Positions 40,790 to 49,120 of a stretch of DNA of 64,000 bases are shown here, in pieces. The first letter of the stretch is position 1. The number at the start of each line of letters is the position of its first letter. This stretch comes from Gracilimonas mengyeensis (GTDB lineage Bacteria > Bacteroidota > Rhodothermia > Balneolales > Balneolaceae). Under the pieces are notes generated by a model, which did no database searches, was not told the origin of the DNA, and worked only from the letters and a program-made list of their open reading frames with translations. The stretch spans positions 113,743-177,742 of the forward strand of contig NZ_FXTP01000013.1 in NCBI RefSeq assembly GCF_900182705.1. Direction: 5' to 3'. Both the position numbers and the translations under genes were made by a program.

Positions 40790-41677
40790 TCAATCCTTTT
40801 CTCCAATCAAAGAAGAAGTACCCTCATCCAATTCCACCTCGATAGTGCTATGGCTGAAATTGTAAGGTTTTAGAATGTCACGGATTTTCTTTTTGGCTTT
40901 CAGAATGTCTGAATAGCTTTTTACGTTTTTTAGAATGAGGTGAGCAGTAAACACATGCTTTTCTCCATCCAGTGACCATAAGTGAAGGTGATTGGTATCG
41001 GCCACCATATCTTGCTCAAGAAATTTTTCTCGCAGTTCATCTAAGCTTACATCATCCGGGGTTCCTTGTAAGAAAATATGCAAGGTTTCTTTTAACCGTT
41101 TCACCACATTCCAAAGCACGTACGCAGTAATAAATAAGGACAGAGCGGGATCTAAGTAATGAAGATCCTTGAAAAGTAATACAATAGAAACCACAAGAAC
41201 GGCAGTCCAACCCAATACATCTTCCAACAGGTGCCAGGAAATCACCCGTTCGTTTAGCGTTTTACCGTGACTCACCTTCCATGCAGCATACCCATTCACA
41301 GCCACACCCACGATGGCAAAGAGAAGCATTCCCTGGGCATCGGTATGTTCGGGTGATAAAATTCTGGCAGCCGCTTCATTGATCACGAAAATTGATCCTG
41401 CGATTAGTACGAGGCTATTAATCAAAGCTCCAAGCAGTGAAAACCGGGTATAACCAAAGGTGAAGGATGAATTGGCTCCTTCTTTAGATTTATGATCCAG
41501 AAACCAAGAGAGTCCAAGTGAAAGGCTGTCTCCTAAATCATGTAAAGCATCGGAGATAATGGCTACACTGTTGACATATAACCCTCCAAAAATTTCGAAA
41601 ATGGTGAACCCAAAGTTGAGAAAAAATGCGAGTTTTATATTTCCTTGCTCATGTTCATGAGAATGATCGTGTGCCAT
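40790..41677 (-). CDS. czcD: cation diffusion facilitator metal exporter (CzcD-like)
   Basis: Inner-membrane Zn/Cd/Co exporter driven by protons, 295 residues. It has six membrane segments with the paired metal site: SDALHDLGDS in helix 2 (His/Asp) and HLLEDVLGW in helix 5 (His/Asp). The N-terminus is histidine-rich (MAHDHSHEHEQGN). The cytosolic C-terminal domain (from about 205) has DTNHLHLWSLDGEKHVFTAHLIL, the usual ferredoxin-like fold. It lies last in the efflux module, 40 bases after ynfA. Confidence 0.92.
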   Translation of the reverse strand: MAHDHSHEHEQGNIKLAFFLNFGFTIFEIFGGLYVNSVAIISDALHDLGDSLSLGLSWFLDHKSKEGANSSFTFGYTRFSLLGALINSLVLIAGSIFVINEAAARILSPEHTDAQGMLLFAIVGVAVNGYAAWKVSHGKTLNERVISWHLLEDVLGWTAVLVVSIVLLFKDLHYLDPALSLFITAYVLWNVVKRLKETLHIFLQGTPDDVSLDELREKFLEQDMVADTNHLHLWSLDGEKHVFTAHLILKNVKSYSDILKAKKKIRDILKPYNFSHSTIEVELDEGTSSLIGEKD

Positions 41678-41717
41678 ATGTTTCGGGCTTTATTTCTTTG
41701 AAATTAGAATTTAAGGA

Positions 41718-42047
41718 TTATCCTCTTGGCCAGTACATCATGATGATAACTCCCACCATGGCAAATCCCGCTCCAATCAGATCAAATTTATCCGGCTGGA
41801 TATCATCTATTTTCCATCCCCACAAAAGCGAGAGTACAATAAAGACCCCTCCATAGGCTGCAAACACACGTCCAAAATGTGCTGGCTGTAAGGTAGGGAG
41901 AAAGCCATAGAGTGCCAGTAGAATCATTCCGGAGATTCCATACACCCAGCTTTTACTTTCGCGAAGCCAAATCCATACCAGATACCCTCCGCCGATTTCC
42001 AGTAGTCCTGCTACAATGAAGTAGAATTTTGATTTTAGATAGATCAT
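41718..42047 (-). CDS. ynfA: YnfA family small membrane protein (UPF0060)
   Basis: A 109-residue inner-membrane protein with four helices, of the small-multidrug-resistance-like UPF0060 family: [58 protein letters not shown] and [22 protein letters not shown] are close to the family consensus. YnfA of enterobacteria acts as an SMR-type exporter. Here it sits among metal exporters, so a role in cation efflux is plausible but unproven. Length is normal. Confidence 0.9.
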   Translation of the reverse strand: MIYLKSKFYFIVAGLLEIGGGYLVWIWLRESKSWVYGISGMILLALYGFLPTLQPAHFGRVFAAYGGVFIVLSLLWGWKIDDIQPDKFDLIGAGFAMVGVIIMMYWPRG

Positions 42048-42088
42048 AGTTTTTTATTTTAAAATTAAGATTTCTTGTCCATCTATGA

Positions 42089-42409
42089 TTATCTGATTAC
42101 ATCTTCGTCGATTTCCCCTGTTCGGATTCTTATCGCTTTATCTACATCGGATACAAAGATTTTACCGTCACCCGAATTGCCTGTTTTTCCTTTTTGAATG
42201 ATCACATTGATAATTTCAGCAACCCGTTCGTCGGGAACCACCGTCTCCAGCTTTATACGATTGGTGAGCCTTGCTTCAGCTTCGGCTTTAACATGTCCCC
42301 ATCCACGTACATCCGACAAGGTTATACCTGGCGGTTCGGGTAATGCTTCAAGTCCATCAATAACGTAATCAATCATGTTGGTGCGAATAAATGCTTTGAT
42401 CTCTTTCAT
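42089..42409 (-). CDS. PII-like regulator of the metal-efflux-associated type
   Basis: A 106-residue PII-fold protein. The start KEIKAFIRTNMIDYVIDGLEALPEPPGITLSDVRGWG and the end IFVSDVDKAIRIRTGEIDEDVI match PII signatures. The T-loop lacks the uridylylated tyrosine and differs from GlnB/GlnK (HVKAEAEARLTNRIKLETVV). PII-like proteins beside CzcA-type pumps are known as a distinct group (PII-NG), which suggests a role in metal efflux, not nitrogen control. It may sense a nucleotide and act on the pump. It is 63 bases downstream of czcA, with a strong hairpin between. Confidence 0.85.
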   Translation of the reverse strand: MKEIKAFIRTNMIDYVIDGLEALPEPPGITLSDVRGWGHVKAEAEARLTNRIKLETVVPDERVAEIINVIIQKGKTGNSGDGKIFVSDVDKAIRIRTGEIDEDVIR

Positions 42410-42430
42410 AATATCAAGTCTTTAGAATTA

Positions 42431-42463
42431 AGACCTGTCAGGTTTTTGAAGCCTGACAGGTCT
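42431..42463. terminator. 12-bp perfect hairpin between czcA and the PII-like gene
   Basis: AGACCTGTCAGG at 42431-42442 pairs with CCTGACAGGTCT at 42452-42463 over a 9-base loop. On the - strand it is followed by only a weak T-run, so it may attenuate the downstream genes or protect the czcA mRNA end. The same core AGACCTGTCAGG recurs at 21563, so it could also be a dispersed palindrome. Confidence 0.5.
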
Positions 42464-42472
42464 ATTTTAAAA

Positions 42473-45400
42473 TTACAGTTCAACGTGTTCTACCGGCTCA
42501 GCAAACCATTTGTAGATAGTAGGTAATACCACGAGTGTAAGCAGGGTCGAGGTTACCAGGCCGCCAACCACTACAGCTGCCAGCGGTCGCTGCACATTGG
42601 AGCCAATATCGTTGGCCAGTAGCAGCGGAATGAGTCCGAGTCCGGTTGTAAGGGCTGTCATTAAAACGGGGCGAAGACGTAATAACGCTGCTTTAACAAC
42701 TGCCTTGTGCGTTTCAAGTCCTTCTTCCCGGAGTTGATTGATGTATGAAACCAGCACCACGCCATTAAGCACCGCTATTCCGAAAATGGCGATAAAGCCC
42801 ACGGCTGCCGGTACCGACAAGTATAAGCCGGACACCCAAAGCGCCACAATGCCACCGATGGTTGCAAAGGGAATATTCAGGAAGATGAGGACGGCATATT
42901 TCCAGCTGCTGAAGGTGGAAAACAGCATAAAGAAAATGAGTCCCAGCGTGATGGGGACCACCACATACAACCGTGCCATGGCCCGCTGCTGATTTTCAAA
43001 CTGTCCGCCGTATTCGGTGAAATATCCGGCTGGCAGATCTACCTCTTCGGCTACCTTTTGCTGGATTTCGCTGACGACACTTCCCATGTCTCGTCCCCGT
43101 ACGTTAAGCTGCACATACGTCCTGCGACTGGCTTTATTCCGGGAGATTTGCTTGGGGCCGGTAAATACCTCCACATCAGCGATTTGCGAGAGCGGAACCA
43201 GTGCTCCTTTGGCTGTACGAATGGGGAGGTCACGAACCTGGTCGATGTGGGTTCGCTGAGATTCCTGCAGACGAACAAAAATATCGAACCGGCGGATGCC
43301 TTCGAATACCTGTCCGGCTACCGAACCTCCGATGCCGGTTTCCACCGTATTCAGAAAGTCATTCATGCTAATGCCCAACCGTGCCAATTGCTCGCGATCG
43401 GGTCGGACCAGGATCTGGGGTTTGCCACCCTGTTGTTGCGCACGTACATCCACGGCACCTTCCACTTCTTCAGCAATAGCCTGGATTTCTCCGGCTTTTT
43501 CGGCCAGCACGTCCAGGTCATCACCATATAAGCTTACCACGACCTGCGCCCGAACGCCACTCAGCAGCTCATCGGTGCGAAGCTGAATCGGCTGGGAGAA
43601 GTTGGATGAAACTCCGGGCAGATCTTCGGATAATTTTTCTGCCATTGCAGTTTGGAGCTCTTCGTAATCACGTCCCCATTCCCAGGCATCCAGTGGTTTA
43701 AGATTTACTACGTTGAATACCACGTTAACCGGCTCGGGATCGCCACCAACTTCAGCCCGACCGACTCGTGAATACACACTTTCCACTTCCGGGAAGGTGA
43801 GCATGGATTCCTGAAGTCGCTTGGAATATTCGGTGGTTGTTGGAAGATTCGCTCCCGGAGGCAACACCGACCGTACCGCAAAGGTACCCTCTCTTAGCGT
43901 GGGCTGAAATTCGGTTCCCAAAAACGGAAAGATAGCCATGCTTCCGGCAAACAAAACAAGAGCGGCTCCAAATACCATTTTGGGATATTTGGAGGTTTTC
44001 TCGATCAGCGGCTCACTCCATTTTTTTAGTGTACGAACCAACCAGGGTTCTTTATCCATGCCTTTTTCGGGAAGGATGAAGCTGGAAATAATCGGAATAT
44101 AGGTCAGTGCTAAAAAGATAGCTCCGAATAGCGCAAACGTAATGGTATAGGCCAGCGGTTTGAACATCTTTCCTTCCACACCTTCCAGCGAAAAGAGAGG
44201 CAGGAATACAATGATGATAATACTGGTTGCAAAAAATACGGGGCGAATCACCTCTCGGGCGGCTTCACTTACAACCCGCGTAAGTGACACATTTCCTTCT
44301 TTCCGTTCTTCAAGTAGTCGGTATGTGTTTTCTACAATCACCGTGGCGCTGTCGCCGATCATCCCGATACTGATGGCCAGTCCGCCAAGACTCATGAGGT
44401 TGGCCGATATGCCCAGCCATTTCATCCCAATGAAAGCGATCAAAAAGGCTATAGGAACCGTGGAAATAATGATCAGTGTGGATCGGATATCTCCCATGAA
44501 AAAGTACAGAACCACCAACACCAAAATAGCGCCTATGTATAGCGCATTGGTGACGGTGCCCACCGCTTTTTCAACCAGTTCGCCCTGTGAATAGAAGGTT
44601 TCCATGATCATGCCTTCCGGGAGCGCCTGGTTGATGGCGTCTACTTTTTGATCCATTTCGGCCAGCAATTCCTGCGTGTTGGTTCCGATCAGCTTCAACA
44701 CAAATCCACCTACCGATTCATCCCCGTTCGCAATCAGCGTTCCCCGCTTAATCTCAGAACCAAATTCAACCGTTGCCAGGTCTTTGACATAGACCGGCGT
44801 ACCATTTTCGTTAGATACGATCACATTTTTGATATCTTCGATGCCGGCAGAATCGGGCTGAATCCAGCCGTATCCCCGCACCAGGTATTCTTCTCCTCCG
44901 CGCTCCAGAAAAGACGCACCAACGGTCCGGTTATTTTTGTTGAGGGCGCTTTCGAGGTCAGCCAGCGTCAGTCCGCGGGATACCAGGGCATTCATATCGG
45001 CATTGACCTGAAACTGCCGGACATCTCCGCCAATAGACAGTACACCGGTTACACCGGGTACGGTTCTGAGTTGTGGTTTTACGATCCAATCCTGGGCGGT
45101 TCGGATATCCATCAGGGAGTGGTCATAGCCCTCTTTATTCTTCACCTCGTACATCAGCACTGTTCCCAATCCCGTGGTGATGGGGCCAAGCTGGGGTTCG
45201 CCCAAACCATTTGGAATTTCGCTTTTGGCCTGCGCCAGCCGTTCGTTCACCAGCCGACGGGCGAAGTAGATATCGGTTCCTTCCTCAAAGTAAATATTTA
45301 CCCTGGAAAGGCCGAAAATGGAGGTGCTTTGTACCCGCTCCAGCTTGGGCAATCCATACATGGATATCTCAATGGGGTAACTGATCTGGGTTTCCACATC

Positions 45401-45577
45401 CACCGGAGAAAGGCCGGGACTGGATGTGAACACCTGCACAAGAGGTGGCGATACGTCGGGAAATGAATCTATGGGAACATCCCGAAAGGAAAAGTAGCCA
45501 TATAGCGCTACCGCGGCCACCAATATGAACATGGTTAGCCAGTTTTTTAAAACTTTATCAATAATTTGTTCAAGCAT
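42473..45577 (-). CDS. czcA: heavy-metal efflux RND pump, CzcA/CusA family
   Basis: Inner-membrane proton-driven pump of 1034 residues, the core of a tripartite exporter. It has the RND layout: one N-terminal helix, a large periplasmic loop (about 35-335), six helices, the second loop (about 550-860) and the last helices. Motifs are VPIDSFPDVSPPLVQVFTSSPGLSPVDVE, GLAISIGMIGDSATVIVENTYRLLEE in helix 4 and TALTTGLGLIPLLLANDIGSNVQRPLA near the end, as in HME-RND proteins. Whether it prefers Co/Zn/Cd or Cu/Ag is not decided here; no Met-rich copper-binding track is obvious, so the divalent CzcA type is favoured. The neighbours match. Confidence 0.94.
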   Translation of the reverse strand: MLEQIIDKVLKNWLTMFILVAAVALYGYFSFRDVPIDSFPDVSPPLVQVFTSSPGLSPVDVETQISYPIEISMYGLPKLERVQSTSIFGLSRVNIYFEEGTDIYFARRLVNERLAQAKSEIPNGLGEPQLGPITTGLGTVLMYEVKNKEGYDHSLMDIRTAQDWIVKPQLRTVPGVTGVLSIGGDVRQFQVNADMNALVSRGLTLADLESALNKNNRTVGASFLERGGEEYLVRGYGWIQPDSAGIEDIKNVIVSNENGTPVYVKDLATVEFGSEIKRGTLIANGDESVGGFVLKLIGTNTQELLAEMDQKVDAINQALPEGMIMETFYSQGELVEKAVGTVTNALYIGAILVLVVLYFFMGDIRSTLIIISTVPIAFLIAFIGMKWLGISANLMSLGGLAISIGMIGDSATVIVENTYRLLEERKEGNVSLTRVVSEAAREVIRPVFFATSIIIIVFLPLFSLEGVEGKMFKPLAYTITFALFGAIFLALTYIPIISSFILPEKGMDKEPWLVRTLKKWSEPLIEKTSKYPKMVFGAALVLFAGSMAIFPFLGTEFQPTLREGTFAVRSVLPPGANLPTTTEYSKRLQESMLTFPEVESVYSRVGRAEVGGDPEPVNVVFNVVNLKPLDAWEWGRDYEELQTAMAEKLSEDLPGVSSNFSQPIQLRTDELLSGVRAQVVVSLYGDDLDVLAEKAGEIQAIAEEVEGAVDVRAQQQGGKPQILVRPDREQLARLGISMNDFLNTVETGIGGSVAGQVFEGIRRFDIFVRLQESQRTHIDQVRDLPIRTAKGALVPLSQIADVEVFTGPKQISRNKASRRTYVQLNVRGRDMGSVVSEIQQKVAEEVDLPAGYFTEYGGQFENQQRAMARLYVVVPITLGLIFFMLFSTFSSWKYAVLIFLNIPFATIGGIVALWVSGLYLSVPAAVGFIAIFGIAVLNGVVLVSYINQLREEGLETHKAVVKAALLRLRPVLMTALTTGLGLIPLLLANDIGSNVQRPLAAVVVGGLVTSTLLTLVVLPTIYKWFAEPVEHVEL

Positions 45578-45621
45578 AAGTCAAATTTTCAGGGTGATAA
45601 TTTTTTTTGATCCGGTCAGCT

Positions 45622-46902
45622 TTAGTGTCCATGGGAGGCGCTCCGTGTGGCCGCTGTAAGGGCAGATTTCAAATCAAAGGCACCGGATAAAACCGCAGTT
45701 TGTCCCGGTTCCAGGCCGGCGAGCACTTCCACATAACCATCCCTTTCATTTCCCAGCCTAACCGCTACCGGACGAAAACTTCCGGGCTCTTCACCAGGCA
45801 CAAATACCCGATTAGAACCTTCAATTTGCTGAATGGCATCCACAGGAATGAGGGCAGCGGTTTCCTTTGAATTGGTGTAGATACGAGCCGTCCCGAACAT
45901 ACCGGCACGAAGCTGGCCATCCGGATTATCAAAAAGCGCTCTCACAGGCATGGTTCGGGTCTCTTTATCCAGCTCGTAGGAGATCCAGTCGGTGGTTCCT
46001 GTAAAGGTACTGCCCGGCATGCTTCTCACGGAAAGCTCGACTTTTTGCCCGGTACTCAGGTTGCGGATATCCTGCTCATAGCCGTCTATCATCACCCATA
46101 CTTTGGACAGATCTGCTACGTGAACCGGCGTTTCATTCGGCCCGATGGTTTGTCCGGGCGAAAGATTCCGTTCCTGTATGGTACCACTCAGCGGACTGCT
46201 CAGGTAGAAATAGGAAAGCGGTGTATCGCTTCCGGCTTTAATATTTTGGATGTCATTTTGGGATAATCCATACAAACGCAACGCTTCCGAGGCCGCATCG
46301 AGCTCTGCTTTGGCTTGCTCATATTCCAATTCGGCCTGCAACAACTCAGCCTGACTGGAAATATCCTGCTCATACAAATTTTGCTCACGCTTAAAATGCG
46401 CTTCTTCTTTTTTTATAGCCGCTCTGAGGCGAATGTAATCGGCTTTGATCTTGCCCAGTCCAACGCTGCTCATTTGGACAATTGGCTCGCCTTCCTCCAC
46501 ATAATCCCCCAAATCTTTAAGCACTTTCACTACTTTGGCTTCGATTCTCGGACCTACTTTCGCAATGCGATCCATGTCATACATCACGCTTGCAGGACGT
46601 TCGATGACCGAGCTTGCACTTCCGGCTCTCAGCGTATCTACGCTGATATTGAGCGAAGCCATTTGATCCTGAGAAAGATGGACTTCACCGGAGTGTTCAC
46701 TCTCTTCCTCCAAATGGTCACCTTCTGCTTCCGTATGTTGGGCTTCCTCTGAGCCGTGTTCATCAGCATTAGCATGGTTTTCGGTTTGGGGAGTGGATTC
46801 ATTTTGAGAACTACAGCCGGTTATTACGACTCCGCTCAAAAGCAATATCCACACGGGAAATATTAGTCTGGTTATCTTCATGGTTTTAAATATCTGTTTC
46901 AT
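45622..46902 (-). CDS. czcB: periplasmic adaptor subunit, CzcB/CusB-like
   Basis: Membrane-fusion protein of about 427 residues, probably a lipoprotein (lipobox LLSGVVITGC). The start at 46902 gives a 13-base gap to czcC; 46881 is also possible. A histidine- and acid-rich stretch follows (HANADEHGSEEAQHTEAEGD), likely metal-binding. Then come the lipoyl/hairpin domains (GPRIEAKVVKVLKDLGDYVEEGEPIVQM, a long coiled coil with YEQDISSQAELLQAELEYEQAKAEL) and the beta-barrel and MP domains (SVRSMPGSTFTGTTDWISYELD, RVFVPGEEPGSFRPVAVRLG). It links the pump to the outer-membrane channel. Confidence 0.92.
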   Translation of the reverse strand: MKQIFKTMKITRLIFPVWILLLSGVVITGCSSQNESTPQTENHANADEHGSEEAQHTEAEGDHLEEESEHSGEVHLSQDQMASLNISVDTLRAGSASSVIERPASVMYDMDRIAKVGPRIEAKVVKVLKDLGDYVEEGEPIVQMSSVGLGKIKADYIRLRAAIKKEEAHFKREQNLYEQDISSQAELLQAELEYEQAKAELDAASEALRLYGLSQNDIQNIKAGSDTPLSYFYLSSPLSGTIQERNLSPGQTIGPNETPVHVADLSKVWVMIDGYEQDIRNLSTGQKVELSVRSMPGSTFTGTTDWISYELDKETRTMPVRALFDNPDGQLRAGMFGTARIYTNSKETAALIPVDAIQQIEGSNRVFVPGEEPGSFRPVAVRLGNERDGYVEVLAGLEPGQTAVLSGAFDLKSALTAATRSASHGH

Positions 46903-46915
46903 GGGGTTCAAATAA

Positions 46916-48286
46916 TTAATTGGTAGAAATTTCATTCAAGGGCGTGCCGATCAGTCGCTCAACCTCTGCGATGGCACGGTTCAGTTCAGCCAATGCCTGC
47001 ACGTAGCGGGTTCGGCTGGTAAATAGCGTTCGTTGTGCATCCAGTACTTCAAGGAAATCGAACTTACCCTGACGATAGCCGATTTGTGCCGCTTCATAAG
47101 CTGTCTCGGCCCCGGGCAGCACTTCCGCATTCAGTTGTTCAACCTCATAAAGAGCCGCTTGCAGGTTGTTATAGGTATTTTGAAGGGCTTTTTGAGCCTC
47201 AATCAGGGCTGACTCCCGCTGAGTTTCCGCACGATTGAGCTCATAGCGAGCCGCCTTTACGTTTCCCTGATTCCGGTCAAAAAATGGAATGGGAATAGAT
47301 ACTCCGACCAAAGCCGCCTCAGCATCCAGATCCTCCATTCGCCGGTAACCGGCACTGATTTTTATGTCAGGAATGGCTTTGGATCGCTGTAAAGAAAGAG
47401 AGGCTTCGCGCTGCTGGATTTCTGTAGTCCAGCGGGCTATATCCGGGTTTCGCTCTATAAATTCGGCCACTGACTGATAGTTGGGGATGGACTCAGGTAT
47501 TTCCAGTTCGCCATTCAACGCTTTAAATAACACCCGGTCACTACCCCAAAAAGAGGCCAGGGTCGTGAAAGCAGACTCCATCGAATTGCGCCTGTTTTCC
47601 AGCTCTATGCGTGCTCTTGAGAGTTCCACCTGGGCTTTGGTTTGCTCCAGTTTTGAAACTTTACCGGCTGTGACTTGCGCCGACACACTTTCATAAAATT
47701 GCCGGGCAACATCCAGTAACTCTTTCTGTTGCTCCCATTGCAGCTGGGCTTCCAGTGCAGAAGTATAGGCCTGAGTGAGTCCGGTAAGCGTATTTAAGCG
47801 CTGGGTTTCGTAATCCCAGTTTGCGAGTTCTGTTGTTAAACCGGCCAGTCGTTTTCGTTTCATGCGGTCAGCCCCTAAAAGAACTTTTTGGCTGAGCCTT
47901 ATCGTGGTTTCCCTGGAGTCATAGCCTTCAAAAGGGCCTGTTCCTCCAAAGTTTTCCATTTCAGCTTCCAATTCCGGATTGGGGAGCAGAGCGGCCTGAA
48001 TGCGCTCGGCTTCTTTAACCCGAACCTGCCAGGCATAACTTTGTAGCTGCGGATTTTCGAGCAGCGTTTTGGCCAGAGCCGTTTGATATGTTAGCGTGTC
48101 GCCAACAGCAATCAAATCGGTTGAAGAGTTTAAATTTCTGTTTAAAATCCCTGAAGAATAGTCGTTGGATTCATGTTCTATAAGTGTGCTTTCAGTGGGT
48201 ACTTGAAGTACTTTTCGTTCGCTGGCGCAACCGGCCACAAGTACGAGTGTACCGATGAGCAGCATCGTTTTGATAAATTTTGACAT
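46916..48286 (-). CDS. czcC: outer-membrane channel subunit, CzcC/TolC-like
   Basis: Outer-membrane efflux protein of 456 residues from the ATG at 48286, with lipobox LVLVAGC. It shows the two-repeat TolC pattern of long amphipathic helices with OEP domains: LLENPQLQSYAWQVRVKEAERIQAALLPNPELEAEME, QLEQTKAQVELSRARIELENRR-like helix, and the second repeat with KAARYELNRAETQRESALIEAQKALQNTYNNLQAALYEVEQ and GKFDFLEVLDAQRTLFTSRTRYVQALAELNRAIAEVERLIG. It is the first pump gene, with czcB and czcA following. Confidence 0.92.
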   Translation of the reverse strand: MSKFIKTMLLIGTLVLVAGCASERKVLQVPTESTLIEHESNDYSSGILNRNLNSSTDLIAVGDTLTYQTALAKTLLENPQLQSYAWQVRVKEAERIQAALLPNPELEAEMENFGGTGPFEGYDSRETTIRLSQKVLLGADRMKRKRLAGLTTELANWDYETQRLNTLTGLTQAYTSALEAQLQWEQQKELLDVARQFYESVSAQVTAGKVSKLEQTKAQVELSRARIELENRRNSMESAFTTLASFWGSDRVLFKALNGELEIPESIPNYQSVAEFIERNPDIARWTTEIQQREASLSLQRSKAIPDIKISAGYRRMEDLDAEAALVGVSIPIPFFDRNQGNVKAARYELNRAETQRESALIEAQKALQNTYNNLQAALYEVEQLNAEVLPGAETAYEAAQIGYRQGKFDFLEVLDAQRTLFTSRTRYVQALAELNRAIAEVERLIGTPLNEISTN

Positions 48287-48407
48287 GTAGTAATTCAGCC
48301 TTTTTAGCTGTTTTAGATTGATGAGAAATGTGTAAGGGACACAATTATCCTGTGAAGTGTAAAGCACATTCTCAATTTTGAATTAGGTATAAGAAGGGCT
48401 GTATGGC

Positions 48408-48938
48408 CTAATTCAGAAGTACTACGGTCTTTAGATTGGTGGTGACAGAGTTCTCTATAACCGGTGGTAAGAAAATGGTTTGCTGGAGAGAACGGGACGC
48501 CGGGGTAATTTCGCTTTTTTGATAAACAGCTCGTTTAAGATCAGCAACTGTCTTTTGTTGGTCAAAGCGATTCAGCTTGTCTTCTTTTGCACAGAGTAAG
48601 GAAATGGGAACATCTATGTGGTGATCGCTGTCTTGGTGAAAAACGGTTTGCTGTTCGTGATCATGGCCATCATTTTCGTGGACTTCGGCTTCACTACTAA
48701 AGAAAATTCCAACCGCGGCCTTTGACTCAACATTTACATCACCATTATTTTCAAAACAATATACCAATGACTCTGCGAGACTATGCACACTTAACACGTG
48801 CATAGCAAATATGATCAGCAGCAGACGGGCTGATAATTTATAAGTAGTTTTAAAGAGCTTACTTTTTTTGAACAAGTGTATGCTTTTTGAATAAAGCTGC
48901 TTTGAAATTGAACATAAAAATACGGAATCACGTATCAA
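48408..48938 (-). CDS. small exported histidine-rich protein heading the metal operon
   Basis: Up to 176 residues. A signal-like hydrophobic segment (SARLLLIIFAMHVLSVHS) makes a TTG at 48875 the more likely start. The mature part has a short Cys motif (LVYCFENN) and a His/Asp/Glu-rich stretch HENDGHDHEQQTVFHQDSDHHIDV that should bind divalent metals. Proteins of this kind often come before czcC-type genes in Bacteroidota. Possible periplasmic metal sponge or sensor; the role is inferred. It lies 121 bases before the czcC start and just inside the attC at 48997. Confidence 0.6.
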   Translation of the reverse strand: MIRDSVFLCSISKQLYSKSIHLFKKSKLFKTTYKLSARLLLIIFAMHVLSVHSLAESLVYCFENNGDVNVESKAAVGIFFSSEAEVHENDGHDHEQQTVFHQDSDHHIDVPISLLCAKEDKLNRFDQQKTVADLKRAVYQKSEITPASRSLQQTIFLPPVIENSVTTNLKTVVLLN

Positions 48939-48996
48939 AATGAAATTATCATGTGGATAGCCTTTGTGACACTGAATTAAACTTTGTGCTTTGTTG

Positions 48997-49120
48997 GCCT
49001 AACGACCCAGCGTTTAAACGGCGCGGGGATTATGATTTAGATGAAGTAGCAAAATTAATTCCTGGCGGTCAAGTTTCCATCGCACCCCGTCCGCGTCCGA
49101 TTTAAAACGCATTGTTAGTG
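48997..49120 (-). other. attC site
   Basis: 124 bp from GCCTAAC to GTTAGTG, of the GTTTAAACGGCGCGG type. Its right arm overlaps the stop of the CoiA-like gene, and it closes the metal module on the right. Confidence 0.94.
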
